A DNA stretch of 64,000 nucleotides from an uncultured Muribaculaceae bacterium (GCA_947179295.1 CAMXAZ010000001.1:1-64000), one strand, 5' to 3'. Shown: positions 8,828 through 18,199, numbered from the stretch's first letter. A program made the numbers and translations. Notes: generated by a model from the letters alone, not told the origin.

Positions 8828-9874
8828 TTACTTCTGAATGTATTTCTTGCCGTTCTTGATGACGATACCCTTGTAGTTTTCGTCAACCTGAATACCCATG
8901 ATGTTGTAGATAGGTGCATTTTCATCAGAGGGGTTGGCAATGATATCTTCGATGCCGCTTTCAGAGCTGCTTTCGATTTCGACACGCTGGAGCCAAAGAC
9001 CACAGCCGTCGGTCATGATACGGATGGCAACTTTGTCATTTCCGGTATAATTGAATTCTTTCTTGTAGTATTTCTTTGCGGTGAAAGCTGTAGATTCAGA
9101 TACTTTTTCAGCCTTGTCTTCAACAGGAGCGCCATTTACTACAGGGATAATAGAGTACTGGTGGGTGGCATCAGTACTGCCGACATAGTAGGTCACTTTG
9201 CAAGGACCCTGTACTTCCGGGAACTGGATATAAGTGCCGGCAAGGGGTTTCTTACCTTGCTTACTTCTGATAAATACCATTGCTCCAAGGTCGTCAACCC
9301 AGTTTGCAGCATCGAATGCACCGTAGTCTTTTTCGGTGTATTCAGTTGCAGAACCGTATGATTTGTACCAGTGCATACGTGCAGGACCATAGTATTTGTT
9401 GTCAGGGGTTTTTTCAAGCCAGCAGATGTAAGGATTGTTTAAAAGATTAGCGGCATATTCTGATCCTAAAGGAATGATTTCATCATCAGTGAATACACCG
9501 GGTTCAATTTCCTCACCGGGGACAAACTTGGTGGGATTTGATAATGTTCCGTTATTCCAAGTAGCATCTGCCACGAGAGCATAAGTTTTGCCGTCAAACA
9601 GAGAAACTACACGGTTGGGAATGCCATGCTGGTTTGCATAAGGATCATCAAGTGATGTGTCTTTAGTAGCATCCATGAGCATGTTTTTGTCACGGTCAGC
9701 ACCTGTAGCATCAATTATGTCGGTTTCTTTTGCGATGAAGTTGGGGCCGTTTTCATCATTGAATTCTTTGAAGATGCCGTGAGTAGAGAAGTCCCAGATA
9801 ACTTTGTTTGTGGTCTGAGCGGCCATTGACATGGCTGATATGGCAGCCAGTGAAATGAGTAATGATTTTTTCAT
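8828..9874 (-). CDS. Secreted protein of unknown function in the pectin operon
   Basis: The product is 348 residues with a signal peptide (MKKSLLISLAAISAMSMAAQ) and no enzyme motif I recognise. After a beta-rich N-terminal half, residues of about 205-300 (FPEVQGPCKVTYYVGST onward) resemble a segment of the neighbouring pectate lyase (TPEVQGPCVLTVYFGNT), including a Lys-rich turn and a final strand ending in VEI/VER. This suggests a shared beta-sandwich, perhaps a carbohydrate-binding module (inference). The C-terminus (PIYNIMGIQVDENYKGIVIKNGKKYIQK) resembles a shortened type IX sorting tail. It lies between SusD and the PL1 gene and is probably a surface glycan-binding or accessory protein. 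Confidence 0.65.
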   Translation of the reverse strand: MKKSLLISLAAISAMSMAAQTTNKVIWDFSTHGIFKEFNDENGPNFIAKETDIIDATGADRDKNMLMDATKDTSLDDPYANQHGIPNRVVSLFDGKTYALVADATWNNGTLSNPTKFVPGEEIEPGVFTDDEIIPLGSEYAANLLNNPYICWLEKTPDNKYYGPARMHWYKSYGSATEYTEKDYGAFDAANWVDDLGAMVFIRSKQGKKPLAGTYIQFPEVQGPCKVTYYVGSTDATHQYSIIPVVNGAPVEDKAEKVSESTAFTAKKYYKKEFNYTGNDKVAIRIMTDGCGLWLQRVEIESSSESGIEDIIANPSDENAPIYNIMGIQVDENYKGIVIKNGKKYIQK

Positions 9875-9929
9875 AAATTGAAATATTTGAAAATGAATAA
9901 TCTGTTTGTCAGTGACGAGAGTTTGAATA

Positions 9930-9964
9930 CCTGCGGGGCAGTCAGAAAGTGAATGCCCCGCAGG
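9930..9964 (-). repeat. Hairpin between susD and the next operon gene
   Basis: CCTGCGGGGCA (9930-9940) pairs perfectly with TGCCCCGCAGG (9954-9964) around 13 bases. On the minus strand the left part of the gap follows without a T-run, so it is more likely a stabilising or processing hairpin than a terminator. Confidence 0.6.
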
Positions 9965-9972
9965 AGAATGTT

Positions 9973-12045
9973 TTATTTGTAAGCGGGGTGCTGAGTCAGA
10001 TTAGGATTGTCAATCAGCGGATGACCGGCTGATTTGGCCGCAAACGGGAAGATTTCGCTCTTGTTCGGTTCATAGCCATAGAAGAGGTCAGTAATCCATT
10101 CAGGGATATCCTTGTCTGGGGTGTACTGCTTGTAAGTCGGTTTTGTGTAGATTGACAAGCCAATCTGGAGAGATCCGACAGCTTCAGCTGAAAATCCGAC
10201 TTCGCGGCGACGTGCAGTGTTATATGCGCTTGTCCATGCCTGGAACATGTTGACGGCATACCACTTTCCATCATTTTTGACACCGTGGCTTGCAAGCAGT
10301 TTGGTGATTGCCGCATCATATTTGGCTTTGTTGAAGTTGTCGCTTTCACGCAGATCGGCATAGCCTGACCAAGGAACATCATAGTAGGGGACAGTGAGGA
10401 ATTTGTCGCCGTAGGTCTGAGCATTCTTTTCGTAGTGATAGATACGGTATATCATATTGTTTGTACGGGCAGAACCGTAGATGTTTCGTCCGTATGTATC
10501 GGCGAGATCCCGCATTTCTTCTTTACATCTTGCGATATTCTTGTCAAGAAGATTTGTGCGGATGAGGTCAGAACGGAGAAGGAACTCATCGGCAAACTCC
10601 CATTTGCGTTCCTGAATGATTTCGTCAAGGAAGGCTTCTTTGCCGGCTGTGTTGATTTCCTTGTCTCCGATACCGGCACGTTCACGTACAAGTTTCAGAT
10701 AAGGGGCTCCGGCCTGAGGTCCGTAGAGTTCATTCTGGGTTTCGGCATACATCAGAAGAATATCAGCATATCGGAGAATGGGAATGTCGATATTGCGTTG
10801 AGCTGTAGCCGCAGGGCTTGTTGCCCACTGGATACGGAATTTACCGCCCATGACAGACGAATATGTGGTGCCGACATTTGCCCATTCGTCATTGATGTCA
10901 TTGGTGTTTTTGAACGTGATTGAGTAGTTGCAGCAGCTTACATCACGACGGATGTCTTTTTCATCAAATGAAAGATAGTAAGTGGGAAGTTTGCACTGCA
11001 GAGTCTTGCGCTGGCCATAGAGACCGCCGACAGATCCGGGCTGTCCGTTGTACACTCCGAAGTTGCTGTTGGTGGTTGTGCCGAGACAAGCCTGCTGCCA
11101 CATCATTTCGTTTGAAGTGACATCAAAATTGCGCTGACAGTAATTGTAGAAGAGGTTTTGGAAGGCATTCATGTCGCCACTGCTCTGGACAAGGCTGTTC
11201 TCTCCCTGTTCAATAACCTCTCGGAGCGCATTGTCTGCAATCACATAAAGTTCGTGAACACGGGCTTGGTCATCACGGCGTTTCATCTGTAATGAACCAG
11301 GATCGTTAGTCTCAAGATCCCAGCGGAGAGAGTAGCCGGCGGCATGGAGGCAGATGCGGGCCATGATGCCGAGGGCGGCCTGGCGGGTAAGGCGTTCGGG
11401 TGCTATGCCATAAGAGGATTTGGCTTCGCTCCACCAAGGAATATAGGGGATATATTCCTGCATCTCAGCGATAACTTTGTCATAAATGACATCACGCGAG
11501 GTGCGCTTGGGGAGGTACAGTTCGGGATTGTTTAATCCGAGGTCTGCAATAGCTTCCCACATGGCCGGAACGTCACCATAAAACTTGATAAGATTATGAT
11601 AGGCAAAGGCTCTGAGAGTATAGAGTTCTCCGAGGAGGGCTTTTGTCTTGTTTGTCTCAGGCATTTTATGAATGCGCTTGATGCCTACGTTGCAAGCTTC
11701 AATGATGCGGTAGCTCTCATTGTAAGTAGTGGTGAGAGTAGAGGGGAGAATAGGATCGTAATAGTAGTTTCCGATCTGCCACTTTGAAGAGTTGCGGAGT
11801 TCTTCCTCGCAAGCAATAGTGACTGTTTCTCCTGAATTGTATTGGCGATACTGCTCTTCATGAATGAGTCCGCGGTAACAGCCTTTTACATATGCATCGG
11901 CGTTATTCTCATTTGAGAAAACAGAATCAATACTGTCTTCTGTGAATGACGGTTTGTCAAGCAGATCCTCGCATGAGGTAAGCACCGGGACGGCACCGAA
12001 GAGAAGGGTGGCCGCGAGGATGCTGTGTATTTTGTTCTTTTTCAT
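9973..12045 (-). CDS. SusD-family surface lipoprotein of the pectin operon
   Basis: The product is 690 residues with a lipoprotein signal (LLFGAVPVLTSC, Cys at about 25). The N-terminal helical region has SVFSNENNADAYVKGCYRGLI and LGELYTLRAFAYHNLIKFYGDVP, the TPR-like signature of RagB/SusD proteins. Near the C-terminal third is ILRYADILLMYAETQNE followed by ERKWEFADEF, the usual RagB/SusD C-terminal motifs. At 690 residues it is longer than the usual 500-600. SusD proteins sit as lids on SusC transporters and bind glycans at the surface. It begins 18 bases after the SusC stop codon, and the two are co-transcribed. The substrate is inferred to be pectic from the PL1 gene in the same operon. 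Confidence 0.93.
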   Translation of the reverse strand: MKKNKIHSILAATLLFGAVPVLTSCEDLLDKPSFTEDSIDSVFSNENNADAYVKGCYRGLIHEEQYRQYNSGETVTIACEEELRNSSKWQIGNYYYDPILPSTLTTTYNESYRIIEACNVGIKRIHKMPETNKTKALLGELYTLRAFAYHNLIKFYGDVPAMWEAIADLGLNNPELYLPKRTSRDVIYDKVIAEMQEYIPYIPWWSEAKSSYGIAPERLTRQAALGIMARICLHAAGYSLRWDLETNDPGSLQMKRRDDQARVHELYVIADNALREVIEQGENSLVQSSGDMNAFQNLFYNYCQRNFDVTSNEMMWQQACLGTTTNSNFGVYNGQPGSVGGLYGQRKTLQCKLPTYYLSFDEKDIRRDVSCCNYSITFKNTNDINDEWANVGTTYSSVMGGKFRIQWATSPAATAQRNIDIPILRYADILLMYAETQNELYGPQAGAPYLKLVRERAGIGDKEINTAGKEAFLDEIIQERKWEFADEFLLRSDLIRTNLLDKNIARCKEEMRDLADTYGRNIYGSARTNNMIYRIYHYEKNAQTYGDKFLTVPYYDVPWSGYADLRESDNFNKAKYDAAITKLLASHGVKNDGKWYAVNMFQAWTSAYNTARRREVGFSAEAVGSLQIGLSIYTKPTYKQYTPDKDIPEWITDLFYGYEPNKSEIFPFAAKSAGHPLIDNPNLTQHPAYK

Positions 12046-12063
12046 GTTGAATTCTTACTAAGG

Positions 12064-15000
12064 TTAGAACGAAAGGTTGAGACCTATTACGTAGCTGCGT
12101 GAAAGAGGATAGGAAGAACTGTCGTAGCCGGGAGTACAGATTACATTATCGTTGGCTGATGATGAATCGGGGTTGTAGCCGTCATAGCCGGTGATAGTGC
12201 AGAGGTTGTTGGCTGTGAAGTAGAGACGCAGGTTCTGGATATGGGCCTTCTTCATCCATTTTGCAGGGAAGGTGTAGCCAAGAGTAACCTGAGCAAGGCG
12301 CAGGTAGCTGCCGTCTTCCACAAAGTAGGAGTTCGGATAGGTTATATAGCCTGAGTTGGTCTGAGAGAGGCTCCATGTGCGGGCTGACTCATCAGGGTTG
12401 AGTTCGCGGATGCGTTCAAGGGTGGTAGCCTGCTTTCCTGTCACAGGGTCAATCAGACGATAGTAGTTGTTGCCGAATTCCTTGGGTACATTCTGGAATG
12501 ATGCGTAGGGAAGCATCGAGTGCTTGGTAGCATTGTAGATGTCGTTACCGTAGGAGAACTTAAGGAATGCATAAAGGTCAAAGCCTTTGTATGTGATAGT
12601 GTTGCCGAAACCACCGGTGAAATCGGGAGTACCGTTGCCGATCTTGACAAGCTTGCGGGTGAACTGCGGATTTTCAGGGTCATCATTGTCGGCTGCAAAT
12701 TTGATGTCGCCGGGCATCGGGTCTTTGGCTACTTCATTTGATGAAGTTCCCTGGAACGGTTTTACAACACCGTCTTTAAGCTTGAATTTGCCTTTTGCAT
12801 CTACTTCAAAGTCATCAGTGGTATAGATGCCGTCATATTTGTAGCCGTACATGTCACCGAGGCGTTTTCCGACAGTGGCATAGTATGTGACGGTGCCGGC
12901 ACGGTTGCCACCTACGCCGAAGGTCTTGAATCCTTGTTCGTCTTCAAGTTTAAGCACTTTTGATTTGTTGAATGAAATGTTGAAGCTGGATGACCATTGG
13001 AAATTCCGGTTGGAGATGTTGACGGTGTTGAGCTGGAATTCCCATCCGCGGTTGCGCATCTTGCCGATATTCTGGTATTGATATGAATATCCGGTGGACT
13101 TCGGAATCACACACTTCATAAGCATGTCGGAAATCTCGTTGTTGTACCATTCGGCGGTAAGTATGATCCGGTTGTTGAAGAAGCCGAAATCAAAACCGAT
13201 ATTGGTTGCGTGGAGGGTTTCCCATTTGAGATCGGGGTTACCGATAGTGCCGCTGATGATGTATGCGGGTGAATTTTCATCGTTACCCATCGGGTAAGTG
13301 GTAAGTGTGGCGTTGGTCTCATAGAGGTTTGAACCGATGTCGTTGTTACCGGTGACACCGTAGCCTACACGGAATTTGAGGTTGTTGAACCAGTTGTAGA
13401 TTCCTGACTCCTGCCAGAATTTTTCCTGGCTCACTCGCCATGCTGCTGATGCTGAAGGGAAGTAGCCCCATCTGTTGCCTTTGGCGAATTTCGAAGAACC
13501 GTCGGCACGCATTGTGGCAGTCAGAAGATAGCGGTCGTCATAGTTGTAGTTGGCACGGGCGAAGAATGAAAGCATGTTTCCGTGGCTATGTGACGAAGAC
13601 TTTTCATAAACTTCTGCATTGCTGATATCATCGAGCCCGTGGTTGGGATCGGGGAATTTGCGGAGTTTGAGACCGTTTTTGGTGCTTTCGGATGATGTGT
13701 ATTCCTGGCCGAGGAGGATGTTGAGCTCATGTTTTTCGTTGAAAGTAAAAACAGAGTTCAATGTGTTGGTGATTCCCCAGCTGTCACCTTCTGAATTGCT
13801 GATAGAGCCGTTCATGCCGGTGTTAGCCTGGTCAATTACATAAGAAGACGAACGTTTGTCGGCAAATGAGGTGCTTTTGCCCCATGTAGAGTTATATTTG
13901 CCGGCTGTACGCCATTTGAAGTGTTTGAGGAAATCAATTGTAATGCCTCCGTTGACTTCAAAACGGCGGTTGTGGCTTTCAGAAGTGCTTGCGAGGTTCG
14001 CAACAAGAGGGTTGCCGGTATCGTAGTATGAGTCAAGTCCGCGATAGTCACGGAATGTGAATTCTGAGTTCTGAAGTTCATCACGTGTGAAATAGGTACC
14101 GCCATTGATTGGCTGGAGTAATACAGATTTCATTCCGCTGTAAGCACCGCCGCCATGAGTCAGGTTGTCATAGTAGAATGTGCTGAAGTCAAAAGTCATG
14201 CCTTTCCAGAGTTCGCCGTTCATTTTGGCGCGGATAGAGTTGCGCTTGTAGTCATGGTTGGCAAGAAGACCGTCCTGATCGGTGTAGTTATAGCTTAAGA
14301 GCATACGCAGTTTTTCGGTGCCGGTCGAGATAGAGACATTGTGGTTCTGAGTGGTTGCGTGGCCACCGAATGTGAGATCCTGCCAGTCAAGAGCATAAGA
14401 GTCGCTATAACGTTCTGCGATACGATCAAATGCTCCGGTGTAGAAGTCGGGAGAGTCTGTGCCGAGACGGTTGTCATAGACAGTTGTATAGGCTGTGAGT
14501 TTGTCCTGGAGATTGGCAAATTCATACTGGTAGCCTACATAATCAAGGGCGTTGTCCATCATGTCAAGTTTCTTTGACAGTCTGTCAAAAGAAACATAGC
14601 CGTTGTAGTCGACTTTGGTTTTGCCGGCTGCAGCTGATTTGGTGGTGATCACGATGATACCGTTAGAGCCACGGGCACCGTAGATGGCAGTAGATGAAGC
14701 GTCTTTCAGCACGTCGATTGTCTCGATGTCGTTGATGTCGATGTTGGCAAGTGCATCTGACATGGCGAAACCGTCGACGATGTAGAGCGGTTCTGTTCCC
14801 TGGGTCAGAGATGTACCGCCGCGGACTGTGACGTTCATTTTTGCACCGGGTGCTGCACTCTGTGACACGATGTTAAGACCTGCGGCTTTGCCCTGAAGGG
14901 CTGCTGCCGCGGAAGTAACAGGCACTTTAGCGAGTTCAGTTCCTGACACGGAGCTGACGGCGCCGGTGAGGTCTTTTTTCTTGACTGTGCCGTAGCCGAT

Positions 15001-15330
15001 GGCCACTACTTCGTCAAGCATGGTTGCGTTGGTGGAGAGGGTGATGTCGAGGTGAGTCTGGCCGTTGACGGGCACTTCCTTGTTGTCATAGCCGATGTAG
15101 CTCACAACGAGGACGGCTTTGGCCGGAACGCTGATGGTGAAGTTGCCGTCAAGGTCGGTGGCAACACCGTGTTGGGTTCCTTTCTGCATGACGGTGGCGC
15201 CGAGCAGGGGTTCGCCGGTGTCGTCAACAACTGTTCCGCTTACGGAAATGTTTTGGGCGCAGATTGAAAGTGAGAAGGTTACGGTCAGCAAGAAGACAAA
15301 CCAGTAACGGAGTTTCTGACTAAAATTCAT
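12064..15330 (-). CDS. SusC-family TonB-dependent outer-membrane transporter
   Basis: The product is 1088 residues: a signal peptide (about 1-26), a carboxypeptidase-regulatory-like domain (VSGTVVDDTGEPLLGATV to VVSYIGYDNKEV), a TonB-box-like DEVVAIGYGTVKKKDLTGAVSSV, a plug with GKAAGLNIVSQSAAPG and VDGFAMSDALANIDINDIETIDVLKDASSTAIYGARGSNGIIVITTK, then a 22-strand barrel ending in VIGLNLSF with a terminal Phe. This is the classic SusC layout. It imports oligosaccharides delivered by its SusD partner and uses TonB energy. It is the first gene of the operon; a -7 element and two palindromes lie upstream. Confidence 0.95.
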   Translation of the reverse strand: MNFSQKLRYWFVFLLTVTFSLSICAQNISVSGTVVDDTGEPLLGATVMQKGTQHGVATDLDGNFTISVPAKAVLVVSYIGYDNKEVPVNGQTHLDITLSTNATMLDEVVAIGYGTVKKKDLTGAVSSVSGTELAKVPVTSAAAALQGKAAGLNIVSQSAAPGAKMNVTVRGGTSLTQGTEPLYIVDGFAMSDALANIDINDIETIDVLKDASSTAIYGARGSNGIIVITTKSAAAGKTKVDYNGYVSFDRLSKKLDMMDNALDYVGYQYEFANLQDKLTAYTTVYDNRLGTDSPDFYTGAFDRIAERYSDSYALDWQDLTFGGHATTQNHNVSISTGTEKLRMLLSYNYTDQDGLLANHDYKRNSIRAKMNGELWKGMTFDFSTFYYDNLTHGGGAYSGMKSVLLQPINGGTYFTRDELQNSEFTFRDYRGLDSYYDTGNPLVANLASTSESHNRRFEVNGGITIDFLKHFKWRTAGKYNSTWGKSTSFADKRSSSYVIDQANTGMNGSISNSEGDSWGITNTLNSVFTFNEKHELNILLGQEYTSSESTKNGLKLRKFPDPNHGLDDISNAEVYEKSSSHSHGNMLSFFARANYNYDDRYLLTATMRADGSSKFAKGNRWGYFPSASAAWRVSQEKFWQESGIYNWFNNLKFRVGYGVTGNNDIGSNLYETNATLTTYPMGNDENSPAYIISGTIGNPDLKWETLHATNIGFDFGFFNNRIILTAEWYNNEISDMLMKCVIPKSTGYSYQYQNIGKMRNRGWEFQLNTVNISNRNFQWSSSFNISFNKSKVLKLEDEQGFKTFGVGGNRAGTVTYYATVGKRLGDMYGYKYDGIYTTDDFEVDAKGKFKLKDGVVKPFQGTSSNEVAKDPMPGDIKFAADNDDPENPQFTRKLVKIGNGTPDFTGGFGNTITYKGFDLYAFLKFSYGNDIYNATKHSMLPYASFQNVPKEFGNNYYRLIDPVTGKQATTLERIRELNPDESARTWSLSQTNSGYITYPNSYFVEDGSYLRLAQVTLGYTFPAKWMKKAHIQNLRLYFTANNLCTITGYDGYNPDSSSANDNVICTPGYDSSSYPLSRSYVIGLNLSF

Positions 15331-15427
15331 ACACGCATGGTTTAGATTTGGATATTTATTTAATTACTTGTTATTTCCCTTTTTGCTACTGTGATAGTAT
15401 GAAATGCGATGGCATATAGCATGGCGT

Positions 15428-15444
15428 ATCTCTTGCTAAGAGAT
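15428..15444. promoter_or_regulatory. Palindromic site, copy 1, in the susC leader
   Basis: ATCTCTTGCTAAGAGAT is a palindrome of 7-base arms around GCT. An inverted copy of the same sequence is at 15605-15621. Copy 1 lies just downstream of the predicted transcription start of the pectin operon, so it could be a repressor site or a 5'-UTR hairpin. Confidence 0.55.
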
Positions 15445-15457
15445 ACTAAATATTCGG

Positions 15458-15465
15458 CAAAATTA
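15458..15465 (-). promoter_or_regulatory. Promoter -7 element of the pectin susC operon
   Basis: TAATTTTG on the minus strand matches TAnnTTTG exactly. A transcript would start near 15452 and carry a leader of about 120 bases before the SusC ATG at 15330. No clear -33 TTG was found at the right distance, which suits a promoter dependent on an activator. Confidence 0.5.
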
Positions 15466-15604
15466 AGCAAAAAAAATGAAATTAGGGGCATTAAAGTGTG
15501 ATTATTGGTTAAAATAATATGTTAATATGTCGGAAGATGTTTCACATATCTCTTCCTGGGGCATGGTTATGGAGTTGAGGTATAAGAATTTGTGTTAGTG
15601 GCAA

Positions 15605-15621
15605 ATCTCTTAGCAAGAGAA
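15605..15621. promoter_or_regulatory. Palindromic site, copy 2, upstream of susC
   Basis: ATCTCTTAGCAAGAGA plus A matches the reverse complement of copy 1 at 16 of 17 positions. It lies about 150 bases upstream of the predicted start of transcription. Two identical palindromes in one short gap suggest a dimeric regulator binding both. Confidence 0.55.
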
Positions 15622-15645
15622 AAATTACGGTTCCGAAACACACGG

Positions 15646-15676
15646 GTGGCCGGTCTTTGGGTTAAAGGCCGGCCAC
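15646..15676. terminator. Hairpin in the gap between the TPR gene and susC
   Basis: GTGGCCGG (15646-15653) pairs with CCGGCCAC (15669-15676). It lies next to a second, stronger hairpin at 15682-15716. There is no strong T-run, so it is a weak terminator on its own. Confidence 0.4.
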
Positions 15677-15681
15677 AAATC

Positions 15682-15716
15682 AAGGGGGCTGTCTGACTCA
15701 ATCAGACAGCCCCCTT
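15682..15716 (-). terminator. Strong terminator after the TPR-protein gene
   Basis: AAGGGGGCTGTCTGA (15682-15696) pairs perfectly over 15 bases with TCAGACAGCCCCCTT (15702-15716). It lies 41 bases past the TPR stop codon on the minus strand. On the plus strand it is followed by GGGTTTT, so it may work both ways. Confidence 0.7.
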
Positions 15717-15756
15717 GGGTTTTAACATTTGGATATGATTGCGTTCAGGGCGGAGA

Positions 15757-17355
15757 TCAGCGGCCGAAGATGGCGCCGTTGGCTTTGAGTAGCGCGCTGA
15801 AGCGCGGGTCTTTGCGTATGGGCTCTACGTTGACATCGGCTTCGGTGTTGACGGCCCAGTTGTAGTAGTTGGCATAGCCTTTTTCGAGCGATGCGGCCAT
15901 GCACTTGAAGGCTTTGTCGCTGTTGCCGGCCTGGGCGTAGTAGCAGGCGGCGAGATAGTTGACTTCGCCGTCGTAGTCATCGGCGATGGCGAGCACACGT
16001 TCGATCCAGCGGTCGGCTTCTTCCTTGCGGTCGAGCTGCAGGAGGGCGAATCCGCGGTATGACTTGATCTGGTCATGGGCCAGGTCCATGTCGAGCACAC
16101 GTTCGAAGCTCATGTCGGCGTTTTTCTTCTGCCGGCGGTAGTCTTTGAGCACCCATCCGCGGATTATGGCGAGATAGGAGTCTTCAGGTGCGTTCATTGT
16201 GGCTTCACTGAGGCATACCGAGGCGTCGGCGCTGTTGCCGAGGCGCAGCTGTGCGAGGGCTTTGGCTATGAGGGCTTCGTTTGAGTCGGGTTCTTTCTCA
16301 AGGGCGGTCTCGGCGCATGAGAGGGCGCTGTCATAGTTGCCTAAAGCGCGCTGTATCTGCGATTTGATCACGTAGTAGCGCTCGTTGTCGCGGGTGGCGC
16401 TGATGGCGTAGTCGATGTTGAGCAGGGCTGTGTCGAACTTGCCGAGGGCGTAGTAGCATTCGGCGAGTGCGGCGTTGAGACCGGGATATGAGTCGAGGTT
16501 TTCGTTGATGATGCGGTCATAGTCGGCTATGGCTGCGAGGTAGTTGCAGTGGCCCTGGGCTATCATGGCGCGGATGAAGTAGTACATGCCGTTGCGCGGG
16601 GCCTGGCGTATGGCTGTCGAGAGTCCTGCGATTACCACGGGGTAGTTGGTCTTGGAGATCTCCACCAGTTCGCGGAGTGCCCGCGGGGTGTTTTCCTGGT
16701 CGGTTGAGATGGCGAGGATGTAGTCGTCGACGGCTCCCTGCTCATTTCCGGCGAGGGTGCGCACTGAGGCGCGGCGCAGGTAAACCTGGCTGTTGGAGGG
16801 GGACAGTTCCACGGCCTGGTTGCAGAGTTCGTCGGCCAGACCGAGGTTGTTTTCCTTGACGGCCACGCGGGCGAGTCCGAAGAGGGCTTCCTGGCTGCGG
16901 GGATTGCGCTGCTGGAGCAGGCGGAAGTCTGCTTTGGCTTCGGGGTAGCGGCCGAGTTCATAGAGGGCTGTGCCTCGCTGGTAGACGGCCACGTAGTTCT
17001 GCGGGTCGAGCGATATTTCGGAGTTGAGATCGCCGATGGCCTGCTCGTAGCGGTGGAGCATCATGTTGATGTTGGCCCGCAGCTGTATGGCCTGGAAGCG
17101 GGTGTCAAGGTCTTCCTCCGGTAGATATTTGAGGGCGTTGTTGATGTCGTCGAGCGCCTTGATGTAGTCGTTGCGCAGGTAATATTCGTTGGCCCGGCGG
17201 AAGAGGGTCTCCGCGTCGTGCGGATCTTCGTCGAGAAGGGCCTGGTAGGCCTTCATGAGCGCTTCTTTCATCGGGTTGGGCGCGTCGGCCGATGCTGTAA
17301 AGCCGAATGCGCCGGCTGAGAGGATGAGTGAGATTGCGATTTTTTTTAGGTTCAT
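15757..17355 (-). CDS. Secreted tetratricopeptide-repeat protein
   Basis: The product is 532 residues starting MNLKKIAISLILSAGAFGFTASA, a signal peptide; the open frame upstream of it (to 17424) has no such character. From about residue 30 to 480 it consists of repeated 34-residue helix pairs, for example AETLFRRANEYYLRNDYIKALDDINNALKYLP and AVYQRGTALYELGRYPEAKADFRLL, the TPR pattern. Near the C-terminus, AACYYAQAGNSDKAFKCM and GYANYYNW are followed by EPIRKDPRFSALL, also common in periplasmic TPR proteins. It is probably a scaffold in the periplasm. It lies between the pectin operon terminator and rsmE and is probably transcribed with rsmE (121-base gap). Confidence 0.8.
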   Translation of the reverse strand: MNLKKIAISLILSAGAFGFTASADAPNPMKEALMKAYQALLDEDPHDAETLFRRANEYYLRNDYIKALDDINNALKYLPEEDLDTRFQAIQLRANINMMLHRYEQAIGDLNSEISLDPQNYVAVYQRGTALYELGRYPEAKADFRLLQQRNPRSQEALFGLARVAVKENNLGLADELCNQAVELSPSNSQVYLRRASVRTLAGNEQGAVDDYILAISTDQENTPRALRELVEISKTNYPVVIAGLSTAIRQAPRNGMYYFIRAMIAQGHCNYLAAIADYDRIINENLDSYPGLNAALAECYYALGKFDTALLNIDYAISATRDNERYYVIKSQIQRALGNYDSALSCAETALEKEPDSNEALIAKALAQLRLGNSADASVCLSEATMNAPEDSYLAIIRGWVLKDYRRQKKNADMSFERVLDMDLAHDQIKSYRGFALLQLDRKEEADRWIERVLAIADDYDGEVNYLAACYYAQAGNSDKAFKCMAASLEKGYANYYNWAVNTEADVNVEPIRKDPRFSALLKANGAIFGR

Positions 17356-17476
17356 TGCAGAATTGGATATGATGGAGTGTCCGGCTTGCTTCCGGCAGGG
17401 GCCGGAGTTGATTGGCGAGGGCACTGTGAAATAGTTGACGGTGATATATTATGGTTCAGCTGAGGAGTGCCGGCGG

Positions 17477-18199
17477 TCAGCTTTCCGGCGCAGCGCTGCT
17501 CTGGTCGAGGATATGGCAGGCCGAGAGGGCGTAGAGGGCGGCGGTTTCGGTGCGCAGGCGGTTGTTGCCGAGGGTGACGGGGCTGAATCCGGAGTCGAGG
17601 GCGAGGCGTATCTCCTGTGGCGAGAAGTCGCCTTCGGGACCGATGAGTATCAGAGTGTCGAGTCCCGGCCGGTAGACCTGCGTGAAGTCTCTGCGGGGTA
17701 TGTCGGGGTCGCAGTAGGCCATCAGCCGTTGAGCTCCGGGCATCATCGCGGCCACTTCGCGCAGCGGAGTCATTGGCATGACGGTGGGGAGGGTGGCTTT
17801 GAGCGATTGCTTCATGGCCGCCACGGCGATTTTTTCGAGCCTTTCGGTCTTGATCTCGCGGCGTTCGCTGCGGTCGCAGAGCAGAGGGATGATGGTGTTG
17901 ACTCCGACCTCGGTCATCTTTTCCACGAGCCATTCCATGCGGTCCATATGCTTGGTGGGCGCTACGGCTACTGCGAGCTGCTGGCTCCAGGGCAGGGGTA
18001 TGGGGCTGACTGAGAGGATCTCTACCGAGGCATGTTTCGGGTGGGCGTCGGCCAGCCGGCAGCGGTAGGCGTTGCCGTGGCCGTCGATCACCTGGAGTTC
18101 GTCGCCCTCGCGCATTCGCAGCACTCTCACGGCATGTCGTGAGTCGCTTTCGGGCAGTTCGGGAGAGGTGGCTATGTCAGGGGCGAAAAATTGTATCAT
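17477..18199 (-). CDS. rsmE: 16S rRNA m3U1498 methyltransferase RsmE
   Basis: The product is 240 residues, the normal RsmE length. An N-terminal PUA-like domain (HAVRVLRMREGDELQVIDGHG) is followed by a SPOUT methyltransferase domain with LIGPEGDFSPQEI and TLGNNRLRTETAALYAL, the trefoil-knot SAM-binding signature. The enzyme methylates N3 of U1498 in 16S rRNA. It lies downstream of the nucleoside transporter gene with 90 bases between. Confidence 0.94.
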   Translation of the reverse strand: MIQFFAPDIATSPELPESDSRHAVRVLRMREGDELQVIDGHGNAYRCRLADAHPKHASVEILSVSPIPLPWSQQLAVAVAPTKHMDRMEWLVEKMTEVGVNTIIPLLCDRSERREIKTERLEKIAVAAMKQSLKATLPTVMPMTPLREVAAMMPGAQRLMAYCDPDIPRRDFTQVYRPGLDTLILIGPEGDFSPQEIRLALDSGFSPVTLGNNRLRTETAALYALSACHILDQSSAAPES

